Below are positions 1-8,541 of a stretch of 64,000 nt of DNA, piece by piece. The stretch is from Pyropia haitanensis (lineage: Eukaryota; Rhodophyta; Bangiophyceae; Bangiales; Bangiaceae): positions 248,001-312,000 of the forward strand of contig SDUX01000007.1 of assembly GCA_008729055.1 (NCBI GenBank), written 5' to 3'. Both the position numbers and the translations under genes were made by a program. Within the stretch, counting starts at the first letter, position 1; each line of letters begins with the position of its first letter. The notes beneath the pieces were generated by a model that did no database searches, had not been told where the DNA came from, and saw nothing but the letters and a program-made list of their open reading frames with translations.

Positions 1-120
1 AGACCGCACGGGCGTGCCGGCAAAGGCGCTGGCGGTGGGGCGCGTGTCAACGGCGGCGCGCGTCGGCGGGGCCACCAGCGCTCGCGCGGCGGCACAGCCG
101 GTCGCCACAAAGGCCGCCAT
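1..120 (-). CDS. N-terminus of a probable plastid-targeted protein (partial)
   Basis: An ATG at 120 opens a minus-strand frame that stays open for 40 codons to the window edge. The peptide starts MAAFVATGCAAARALV and continues with Ala, Arg, Thr, Val and Pro, almost no acidic residues, and an SAFAG motif near the end. That composition and the small-residue/Phe-Ala motif resemble red-algal plastid transit peptides. Nothing of the mature protein is in the window, so the function is unknown. The frame is too short to prove by length alone, and GC-rich DNA gives open frames by chance, so this is moderately supported. Confidence 0.45.
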   Translation of the reverse strand, partial: MAAFVATGCAAARALVAPPTRAAVDTRPTASAFAGTPVRS

Positions 121-577
121 CAGATACGCGGGCAAGGGGCGAGGGGGGAGGAGCGTGGGCGGTGGGTGCAAGCGGGCGACGTCGGAAGAAAAAGAAGAAA
201 ACCACTATAGGCAGGCCGCGGAAGGTGGGGAGGGGGCAGTCTTACGGCACGAAGCGTGATGCCAACCACTTGGCGGTGATGATGGGTGTGTCTGGGGGGA
301 GCAGCAACGGGGAGCGCCGAGGTGGGTTAGTCGCCGCCGGCGCCGCCGTTGCAGGGATCGGCCCGAAACAGATCCACTCCGCGCCACCCCCCACGGCGAT
401 GCCGCGGCGCCCGACAGCCAATGGCTGGCCGCCGGGCGTCAATCTGGGCCATGCGTGGCGCCGCCGGCGCCTCGTGTGGGCGCGCGGCCGGCACGGTGCG
501 GATCAACAGGATGCGAGGCCGGTCGGAATCGTCAACACCCTCCCGTGCGAGTCGTACCGTACATTCTCGCCCAACCA
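121..577. other. Intergenic, no gene seen
   Basis: This would be the 5' flank of the left-edge minus-strand gene. Open frames occur on both strands but none shows a recognisable domain. Confidence 0.4.
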
Positions 578-752
578 TATTGGTGTCTTCGCAATTTTGT
601 CCGATCTGGTCGAAGTCAAGAGCCGGGTCCAGAGCTGCTCAACTGCGTCTCAGCCATCTATGCAGGCGGATAAAACCAATCGACCAATAGGAAGTTGACC
701 AGACCCAGTTTTGACTTTGATCACATCGGACAAAATTGGGAGGACTACAATA
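578..752. mobile_element. MITE copy 1 (175 bp, terminal inverted repeats)
   Basis: The element begins TATTG and ends CAATA. Its left end, with CAATTTTGTCCGAT starting at 592, is repeated inverted at the right end, with ATCGGACAAAATTG ending at 738. The terminal inverted repeat is about 40 bp with a few mismatches. A second copy of the same length lies at 29938-30112 in the same orientation. No coding capacity is seen. If the outer TA is the target duplication, it would be a Tc1/mariner-type (Stowaway-like) MITE; that class is inference. Confidence 0.75.
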
Positions 753-2117
753 GAGAGCTTAAACAACCAGGTCGTGGTAGTCGCTCGTGGCTATTCCCTG
801 GAAATATGTTACGTTAAATACTGGATTGGTTTGCAGCCCGGTACTTTGGGGAGGTGGGGGGGTGTTGGGGAGGAGGAGGGGATGCACTTTGCGCAACCGT
901 CATAAATGGTATTTCTCCCATTTGATATATTTTGCCACGTGTTCGCGTGGCACATTGGTCGGCCGCGGCCGAATCGGCGGTCGGCCACCGCGCGCATCCC
1001 CACGAGGGGTGCGATTTATGTTCAAAAACGGTCTCGGCACGACGTTCGACAAGAGAGAGCTTCGGCATGCGCGGCGAGGGTACCAAATGTGGGTAAGTTG
1101 CGGGTGTGCGACCCACGTCGAGGTACCCACATTTGTACCCACGTCGAGCTTCAGCACGTACTCAACTATCAATCGGGTCCGTCGCGCGCGTTCCCGCGGT
1201 CGGCCCAACAGAAAGAAAGCCACTTACGCCATACCGCCGTTTTTCACACGTATTTAAGGCGCGCAACGGCATCTGTGAGTGCTGCGTCTGGGACTGACAG
1301 CCCATACTGCGTTTAGATGGGCCGCTGTGACGAGGACGCGCGCAGAGAGGAAGGGAGGGCGGGTACAGGGGCCAAGAGCAAAAGCCAACGCGGACGAACC
1401 ACGCCGGTGCCTCGGAACCAGGCGTACACAAAGGAGCGCCACAGCATGGTGGACAGCCCTCAGCAGAGAGCGTCCAGACGGCGCCGGTGCTGCTCTGGTG
1501 GCAGCCGTCAGTCGGAAAGTATCTGGCCACGCGCGCACTCTTTAACTTTATACGTGTAGGGGTGGCGCGAAGCACGCCGCGGGAAGCGCAGTCGGATCGG
1601 TATCTGGCGTGGGTACGGAGGGGGTGGATAGCCATTTATGGGTCGTCAAATGTGGGTCGGAGGCATAACGTGCCAGAATTGTGTCCCTAACTCACGCCAC
1701 CGACCCACGTCTGACATGCCAAAGCCCTCTTAAGGACAGGGGGAGGGTCAGGTTCGGAACGGCCGACTCATACGCTTTTTGTGGGGATCTTTTTGGAACT
1801 TGGTGAGGTCAGTGCAGCAACATGACAGTCCAGTTACTGATGCTGGGCCGGCGGTGGCATTGTGCGGCCGCAAAGTTCCTACATTTTCTGCATTTTTTTT
1901 GGCCAAGGGATGTCGGGCGCACTTGGCGCCCGCCAAGCCCTGGCCTTTCCCTTGAACAAAAGAAATACCCGGAGGGCAACTGTGACTCGTCCGCGAGCGG
2001 CAGAGGTACACGAAGCGTTCATTGTGATAAGAATCACGTTGACTTTTATAACTCAAATCTTGAAAATCAAGGGCGTTTGTGATTGAGAGCACATGCCCTT
2101 TGCCACCAAATGCAGCA
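753..2117. other. Intergenic, repeat-derived, no gene seen
   Basis: No convincing protein gene. A small inverted repeat (1079-1095 with 1124-1139, core ACCAAATGTGGGTA) and a direct repeat ACCCACGTCGAG (about 1111 and 1137) occur here. Confidence 0.4.
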
Positions 2118-2255
2118 TACAGCTCTTCTCCAACAAATATCGCACTTAAAAAGAGGTTCGATTGTGCCAATGTCGACCTCTGAGGGGGTGTGGAGGCCGG
2201 TTCTGGTACAATCGGACCTCTTTCTGAGTGCGACGATTTCTGGAGAAGAGCTGTA
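2118..2255. repeat. Foldback hairpin with about 52-bp arms
   Basis: The arm 2118-2169 begins TACAGCTCTTCTCCA. The arm 2204-2255 is its inverted copy and ends TGGAGAAGAGCTGTA. Both arms also carry the AAAGAGGT..CGATTGT..CCA block with scattered mismatches. The loop is about 34 nt. It could be a small MITE or a hairpin-RNA precursor. The sequence shows only the structure. Confidence 0.65.
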
Positions 2256-3966
2256 CGTACATAATCTGCGAGCCAATTCGATACTTCACGGCCAAGACGG
2301 CGCCGCAGCGCGCGAAGGGAAGGGCCTGCCAGGCGCACCTGGCGCAAAAACAAGGCGAGGGCGGCACTGCCGGCACTTGCGCGCGCACGCTTGCGCACGG
2401 GTTAGCAACAACCACGCGCTGCTTCTTCAGACGCTTCTGCCAGCAACTTTCTCCGTTCTCCTGGTATCGGCGCGCTTCCCTTCGGAATAAGTCTTGCCCC
2501 GCCTGTGGAATTATCGCCATCGCACCTTGACCACCACGTTCTTGACCCTGTCGCTGATTCTGCTTACGCTCACTTGGCTTGTCTCTGATGTCCTTGCCAT
2601 CCTTGGCTATTGCCCACCCCACTCATGTCTTACTACACGGCACCAATGCCAGCTCACGCGGATCAGAAGTCACCAGTCCGATGGTGCAGCGGACAAAATG
2701 CAAGCAATCTTCTTCTTCAAGCGCCAAGCACGTCGCTTTTGTGGTGGCGTATTGCTTCAGCCGCGCCGAGGCGCCCTACAAAAGCACATGGTCCTGATTT
2801 TGGCGCTGCATGAAAGTGTGCAGACCGACGGGCGCCGTACTGCAAGATGAGAAGATGTTGGGGAGGATGTAAGTGCGAGTTCTGACGTGCTAAGCGCGAA
2901 TCAAACCGCTCTGAGGGATGATCAGGACATGAGAATCTGGAGCGTGAAGAATGACGGCTCGGTTGCGGATGCACGCGACCTGGTGAATAATCTTTTGCTT
3001 GAGCGTCGGAGGGTGGGGCGAACGCCTCCGCTGGCCCGTTGACCGTACTGCTCACGTCGGCAGTGTTCGCCCGGACGGCCGCGCTCGCCGCGCCAGGCTA
3101 CTCCTCCACCGCCGCAGCAACCGCCGTCGCAGCCGCTACGGACAAGCCCATCATTACAACGGCACCCTCGTCAGCGAGTCAGCCGGCGGTGCTGCGCCAG
3201 CGGCTGGCCGTGATGTGTGGCAACGCGGCATCCGACGGGCACGGCTGTAGCGGCGGCGGCTGCCGCCGGCAGGTGCTCGCCGCTTGTTATGACGCCGCGC
3301 TCGCAAGCAGGGCGCTGAAAACGGTAGCGCTAGCAGGCAAGACTGATAAGTGCTCGGACCAGGGCCGGTCGCAAGGAACTCGTGGGGAATACCGTGCGCG
3401 CGGGGTATTCCTGAGTCGCGTGCCGGAAAATGAACTGACCTTCGCAAGCGCCTGCACGTGAAACCCACGCAGCTGTCAGCCGGGTGGGCGCGACAGGGCG
3501 TACAGATCACTGGTACCGTGCCAAGGCAGAAGTAGTTCCCCTATGTTCCAGTGCGCCCCGGTTGGTCGATAACGGGCTCAATAAAACGCCTTTTTACTTG
3601 TACAGCCGTTCTCTAAAAAACTGGGCACTCAGAAGAGCCGGCAACAAGATGCCAGGAAGATGCTTCCGAAATAACCCTCTTTTTTCGGAGCTTTTTGGCC
3701 ATAAGATAGCTTCCATCAGGAAAAATTTCAATCCTGCTGTCCGGGGACCTCTCGCTGCGGCGCTAAACGAGCTGTCTTGTGTGATGGACACGAGTGCAAA
3801 ATCAGACGAAAAGTTTCCGCTTGTCCACGGTTGACCAGAATCGGCGCGATGGAGGGGAATCCTCTAGACGTGGCACTCATTCTAGCAACCGTGGCGCACT
3901 TCTTCAGCGAGAAATCGTCTCATGTGGGTGGCAAGCCCACGTGTCTGGCGTCTTCCTTGCCCGGGC
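2256..3966. other. Intergenic, no confident gene
   Basis: Lower GC than the host genes, and no domain is recognised on either strand. An open frame at about 3039-3461 (+) has no ATG and is not called. Confidence 0.35.
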
Positions 3967-4262
3967 GCAACAAGACGCCAAGAAGAGCCAGCCTCGTTTT
4001 TTTCTCATTGGACGTCCAAGTTCAGGGGGATGGCTCTTCTTGAGGAGGTGGCTGCTGGCCAATGAGGGCCCAGTCTGGTGGCGTCTTGTTGAAACGGTCC
4101 TCAAGAAGACGCCAAAAAGTTCCCCTCTCACAGACGCCCTGACGGGCCATCCCCAAGAAAAGGCCACCAGAAGCAAGAAGCAGACCGACGACCACGTAAA
4201 ATCTCCATGGCTTTCGCCAAGCCATGCAGGGCGGCCTGAAATTGGACTGGGATGCGCACCTC
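3967..4262 (+). repeat. Dispersed repeat A, copy 1
   Basis: This stretch matches the reverse complement of about 18190-18495 over some 300 bp, including a long near-identical block around 4070-4200. It contains several inverted copies of the short motif TGGCGTCTT/AAGACGCCA, as paired short hairpins. No coding capacity is apparent. Probably a non-autonomous transposon remnant. Confidence 0.7.
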
Positions 4263-4488
4263 AGAGCACACCCAACCACGTCAACCCCATCGGGAATAAA
4301 TAAACGTGGCACGTAATTGGACCGCGAATCGGCTTAAAACGGCATCAAATCTCTGTTCTGGCGGGTTTCAAGATTGCGGGCGGTCACATAGTGACGTCGA
4401 CAGAAGGATCTCCACGTTCTCGGATCGGATTCGACAAAACCCAATTCATGTAAGTCCTCCCGGGTTTCGGGCATGTTTGGGGCCCCGT

Positions 4489-4553
4489 TGGGGAATGGGA
4501 ATGGGGACACCCCAATCTGGTCGGAAATGGGCCATCCCCATCCCCATTCCCCA
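4489..4553. repeat. 19-bp inverted repeat hairpin
   Basis: TGGGGAATGGGAATGGGGA at 4489-4507 pairs with 4535-4553 with one mismatch across a 27-nt loop. The surrounding interval up to 5237 holds no convincing gene. It is the 5' flank of the Harbinger transposase and could contain the left end of that transposon, which I could not place. Confidence 0.6.
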
Positions 4554-5237
4554 TTCTCGCGGGCTGGTTGGGCCTCGACCACGTGTCCGATCGTCGCCGC
4601 ATGGCAATTTTTTGCAATCTGAATCTGACCGTGCACGATCGGTGACGACCGCAGCACGATCGCAGGCGCTTCGGGGCCCCCATCGGGCTCCGCGAAGTGG
4701 GGCGAATGGTCGGCGGGTAGCACTCGCGTGACAACCACAACAGGCACGTGGCGGCTGCCCGCTGTGCCCGCGCCACTGGCATGGGGCGAGGGGCACACAG
4801 GCGGCGTGTCGGCCGGCGGTTGCGCAGCACCTCAAACCGTGCCTGCGTACTCAGTCGCGTGGCGTCCGCGGCCGCGGTGGCGCGCCGCCACAGCAGCCTC
4901 TGGCAGTGATGTGGCCATGTGGGGTGTCGGTTGTGGCGTGCCCTCCCGAGTCTGTCCGCGTACCGGCGTACGGGGAAGTGCTCTCTTTTTTTATTGGACG
5001 ACCGGCCCATTGCTGGAGGGCGGGACGGGGTGCGAGGGGCGAGGGACATCGACAGCGGGGGCGGGGCGGGGAAGAAATCTGATTGGATGAGCGCTGTGTC
5101 GGGGGGCACAGGTTCCCGGCCGCGCGCTGGGGTCCGCTGTGATCGTGGTGGGTGCCCACGGTCGTGACCTCGACCGGCGCCATCACCGTCGTCGTGGCCA
5201 TCACGCTCCCGCGCGCGTTTTTTGGGACCCACACACC

Positions 5238-5561
5238 ATGGCTGAGGACCTATCGATCTTGGACGTGGAGGCTCTCTTGCAGGATGCTGAGGACATGGAA
5301 ATTGCGGAAGCTGTGGCTGCCCATCTGACCGTGCTGCACCACTGGAGGACGAGGAAGAGAGCTGCCCGCGTTGGCGGCGTGCGGCGGTACCACGGATCTG
5401 TTCATGCACGGCGGCCCAACAAGCAGCGTAACTTTGCGAGGGGGTTGCGCAGCATTCTGATCGACTACTTCGGGGTGGCAGGGAATCCGCCTGTGTATGA
5501 CGAGAATGAATTTGAGCGTCGCTTTCACGTGCCGTGATCTGAGTTTGTGCGTGTGTATCGG
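5238..5561 (+). pseudogene. PIF/Harbinger transposase, 5' part (disrupted)
   Basis: The ATG at 5238 starts a protein (MAEDLSILDVEALL...) whose FERRFHVP segment matches the conserved region just before the catalytic part of PIF/Harbinger transposases. An in-frame TGA at 5535-5537 (codon 100) follows. Beyond it the same frame continues sensibly (SEFVRVYR) up to the retrotransposon insertion point. Removing the insert and one copy of the 5-bp duplication joins this frame exactly to 12933, where the protein resumes AVKDQPGF. The TGA may come from a CGA arginine codon by C-to-T change (inference). The gene is dead twice over: by the stop and by the 7.4-kb insertion. Confidence 0.85.
5557..5561 (+). 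repeat. Target-site duplication ATCGG (left copy)
   Basis: ATCGG immediately precedes the 5' LTR and recurs at 12928-12932 directly after the 3' LTR. A 5-bp duplication is usual for Ty3/gypsy integrase. Confidence 0.95.
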
Positions 5562-6422
5562 TGTAAGGATATGCCCCTTAAATCCCCAAGACTGGAGCCT
5601 AGAAGATAAGGACTAGGGCCTCTCCTTCCCTGTCCTTCTCAGCCAACTCCTTCCAAGACGCATCAACTCCAAAGTAATCTGGGGCATGCCGCGGTGTCCG
5701 TCCGATAATCTACTACTAACGGACGGTCAGCACGGGAGCCGCGGATTGGCTAACCGACACTACCCTGACTCATCTGCCGACGGGTACAGTCTCCAACGGA
5801 TCAACGGACTAACGGACCAAAAGACGAGCCACATCTCTGACGCGTCAGCAAGCCGGAACAATCTCCCCGTGGACCAATGGGAGCGACAAGACTTGCTGAC
5901 CCACGGGAGATATTCGACCCGAAGACTGGCGTCTGCTTACACGCCTCTGAGGCTTTTCGGGTCGAATGGCGCGTGGGGCCAGCCGCGCGGCGCTACGAGC
6001 GCCGCACACCGTCCCCCCCCCGTTTGGGGCTTTCTGGTGGGGCGCCTTGGGGCGCACACGCCCACCCTTGCTTTGTTCTGAGAGCCCATGCTTTGTTTTG
6101 AGAGCTTTGGTGCCGTCCACCGGCACGACGGGCAATCGCATGCTTTGGGGCACCCTGGGTGCCCCCCTGGGGGTATATAATGCGTGAGTGTGGGCGCGAC
6201 CGGGAGAGACCTCGGGGGAAGAACGACAGACAGAGACACAAAGACCTCCTTTACCTTCGACCCCCTCGACCCTCACCGACGTCACGCCCATCCTCTTCCC
6301 CACCCCCATCACCGTCATCCCACCCGTCACCTTCCCCGCGCCCGGCATCCTCATTGGTGCACGGGTTGCTGACACCGGCGCCAGTACGTTGAGGGCTGCC
6401 CGTGTGTGGGTGGTGCCTCACA
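5562..6422 (+). repeat. 5' LTR (861 bp)
   Basis: It starts TGTAAGGATATG and ends GGTGCCTCACA (TG...CA termini). A TATATAA box at 6174-6180 marks the probable promoter at the U3/R boundary. U3 carries a perfect 12-bp inverted repeat (ATTCGACCCGAA at 5912-5923 with 5956-5967) and a tandem 20-bp direct repeat (TGCTTTGTT.TGAGAGC, units 6069-6088 and 6089-6108), both candidate regulatory sites. Long open frames inside the LTR occur identically in both LTRs and show no domain. Confidence 0.97.
6174..6180 (+). promoter_or_regulatory. TATA box of the 5' LTR
   Basis: TATATAA follows a G/C-rich stretch in the distal third of the LTR, leaving about 240 bp of transcribed LTR plus leader. The identical box in the 3' LTR lies at 12679-12685, from where it could drive the downstream half of the transposase gene. 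Confidence 0.7.
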
Positions 6423-6424
6423 TG

Positions 6425-6437
6425 TGGTAGCTTCAGA
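6425..6437 (+). other. Probable primer-binding site
   Basis: TGGTAGCTTCAG begins two bases after the LTR end. TGG complements the CCA end of a tRNA, as expected for minus-strand priming. Which tRNA is used cannot be decided from the sequence. Confidence 0.5.
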
Positions 6438-6546
6438 TAGTTTGACTTCCTCTTGGCGGTGACGTTGCGATTCCGTCCTGGATTTGGCCCTCCCTGTGTT
6501 TGTGCACTCGTGCTGCCCCCTGTGTTCGGCGTGCCTCGGGCATTGT

Positions 6547-7298
6547 AATACGAACGCAGCGGGTTCCACGAATCACACCGAAAGAACACTGCCCTGACAC
6601 TGCCCTGGTGGCCCCTGTCACGGTTTTTTTTCTTTTGGTCGACTGATTGTCGAAACCCAGTGAGTGCCAAATCAGGTTCGGAATTTTCTTCCTCGGCGTT
6701 GGCGGACGCCCCGACTTCCTCGGCGGCGACGGCGCGCCCCCCGACGGCGCGCGGCACCCCGGCGGCGCGCGGCACCGCGGCGGCGCGCGACACCGCGGCG
6801 GCACGTGGCACCCCGGCGGGCGCATCCACGTCATCCTCTGTGGCGGCGACGGCCGCATCGGCGGCGCCAGCCGCATCCAAGCCCCCCCTCTCGCGCAAGG
6901 GTAAGGGCCCGGCCACGTCAGGACCGGCGGTCCCAGCCAACCGGCGCCTGCTGCTGCCCGCGCAGGATCCGGCCCGGCGCTACATCGCGCCGCCGGCCCC
7001 ACGAATCGGCCACATCCGACCGACGACCGCGCGCGCAGCAGAGCAGCGAGAGCAGCGCCGGATCGCCAAGACCATCCCCAAGGGCAAATACGTTTGCAAG
7101 CCGTGCGGTGTGCGTTGCAACAGCCTGACAGTGCTGCGCGACCATCGCTGGTCGCGGCGCCACCGCAATACGGTCAACCGTCCAGCGACCCGCCCTCGTT
7201 GCGACGTGTGCGATCGCGAATTTGAGACGGTCGAGCACTTCGAACGCCACCAGCGTGGCAAGGATCACCACCGCACGCTGGCGCGCCGCACCGACTGA
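6547..7298 (+). CDS. Leader ORF with tandem U1/JAZ-type zinc fingers
   Basis: This frame is open from a TAA at 6544-6546 to TGA at 7298, before gag and in a different frame from it. The N-terminal part is Ala/Thr/Ser-rich low complexity. The C-terminal part has two zinc fingers, about 7095-7165 and 7200-7271, each C-x2-C-x12-H-x5-H. That spacing is known from U1-C/matrin/JAZ-type fingers, many of which bind double-stranded RNA. There is no ATG in the frame. A pyrimidine tract and CAG at 6650-6660 look like a splice acceptor, so translation may need a spliced leader supplying the start (inference). Gypsy elements normally carry only gag-pol, so this is an extra gene, possibly captured. The start given is the edge of the open frame. 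Confidence 0.65.
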
Positions 7299-7662
7299 CA
7301 CCTCGCAACACCCCCCAGGATCTGTGCAAGAGACGCGATTTTCCCCCTTTGATCCCCCCGCGTGGAAATCCGGCACGACCCGACTCGGGCCCGTGCGCGG
7401 CGGCCGGCGGGAAAATCCGATTGCGTGATTTGAGTCTTCGAATTCTGCTTCATCGCATCGCTTGTGACCCATCAAATAGTGTTGTCCATCTTTGGAAACG
7501 TGGTAGCCACGACGGCCACGCTTGTCCAGAGCTAGTGCAGCACTATTTTGCTTGGTCAAATTAACTTGCACATCTTGTAAGACTTGCCCCGTGCTTTGCC
7601 GGAGTAAGTCAAACCGGATCTGTTGGGTTAATTTGATTATTGCGGACCTCACCCAGGACGCA
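7299..7662 (+). other. Leader between the zinc-finger ORF and gag
   Basis: It contains no plus-strand gene. It is more A/T-rich than the rest of the element. A minus-strand open frame crosses it but no domain is recognised. Confidence 0.4.
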
Positions 7663-8541
7663 ATGGACCCCCCGAATCCTGCGACTGTAAGCCCGATTAA
7701 TCCGGGAACGGCCTCAACCGCACCCTCCGCGGAGTCATGGAATCAACTTACAGCGTTCGTCTCGCACATGAGCGCCGAGCTCGAGGCTCATAAGGTTGAA
7801 TTGGCGGACGCCAAGAAACAGCTGTCCGACGCCAAGGCTAAGGCCTCGAGTGGAGGCGCGACGACTGCGAGGCCGAATAAGCCCGCGCTGTTCTCTGGCA
7901 AGCCCGGGACAATTGAAGCATGGTGCTCGCACATGGACTCATATGTGCGACTGACTGACCCTGACGAAGCGTGTCGGATCGCCTGCACCTACCTGGACGG
8001 TGAAGCGTTCACCTGGTGGCATACCTACAGTCGGACGACGGCGGTCCCCGACTGGGCTACCTTTCGGGCTGCGCTCATCCGTCGCTTCAGCCCTCTGAAC
8101 AAGACGCAGGCGGCGCGGGACAAGCTGCACTCATGGCGCCAAATCAAGGACGTCGGGACGTTCAACAGGACTTTCCTGAGCGTCCTCTTGGACATCCCGG
8201 ACATCACCGAAGCGGAAAAGATCGACCGCTATAGCCGAGGCCTGAAGCGCGACATCTGGCAGGCACTGTGCCTCAAGACGTACACCGATCTTGAATCACT
8301 GATGACGGACGCCCTGCGCGTGGAAGCGGCCAAGGCTGGAGTGTCCCGTATCACCAGCAATGTTAACAGCACTTCTGGCAAGCCACCGACGACGGGCGTT
8401 GTCCCGATGGACATTTCCAGCATCAAGATCGAAAAGCTGACGCCAGACGAACGCCAGCGCTGCATGCGCGAGGGTCTCTGCCTTCGCTGTCGCGAGAAAG
8501 GACACATGGCTAAGGACTGCCCAAAAGGCCAGCGGAACTGA
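7663..8541 (+). CDS. gag: Gag polyprotein (292 aa)
   Basis: Start chosen at the ATG at 7663 ([10 protein letters not shown]); the upstream open part has no ATG-supported homology. An N-terminal heptad stretch (about residues 30-60) precedes the retrotransposon Gag core with the [10 protein letters not shown] and [14 protein letters not shown] blocks (about residues 75-215). A CCHC zinc knuckle, [14 protein letters not shown], lies near the C-terminus and should bind the element RNA. It packages RNA into virus-like particles in the cytoplasm. The TGA at 8539-8541 lies inside the stem of the predicted frameshift signal, so a fraction of ribosomes should bypass it into pol. Confidence 0.95.
   Translation: MDPPNPATVSPINPGTASTAPSAESWNQLTAFVSHMSAELEAHKVELADAKKQLSDAKAKASSGGATTARPNKPALFSGKPGTIEAWCSHMDSYVRLTDPDEACRIACTYLDGEAFTWWHTYSRTTAVPDWATFRAALIRRFSPLNKTQAARDKLHSWRQIKDVGTFNRTFLSVLLDIPDITEAEKIDRYSRGLKRDIWQALCLKTYTDLESLMTDALRVEAAKAGVSRITSNVNSTSGKPPTTGVVPMDISSIKIEKLTPDERQRCMREGLCLRCREKGHMAKDCPKGQRN

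Noticed and set aside
3039..3461. 140-codon plus frame resembling a small secreted protein
   Set aside because: No ATG, no exon partner, no family; GC-rich DNA gives such frames by chance.
5686..6430. Several 70-176 codon frames within both LTRs
   Set aside because: They are identical in the two LTRs because the LTRs are identical; no domain, and they overlap the promoter and each other on both strands.
6918..7652. 244-codon minus-strand frame across the gypsy leader
   Set aside because: It lies opposite the zinc-finger frame and shows no recognisable domain; treated as a shadow plus non-coding leader.
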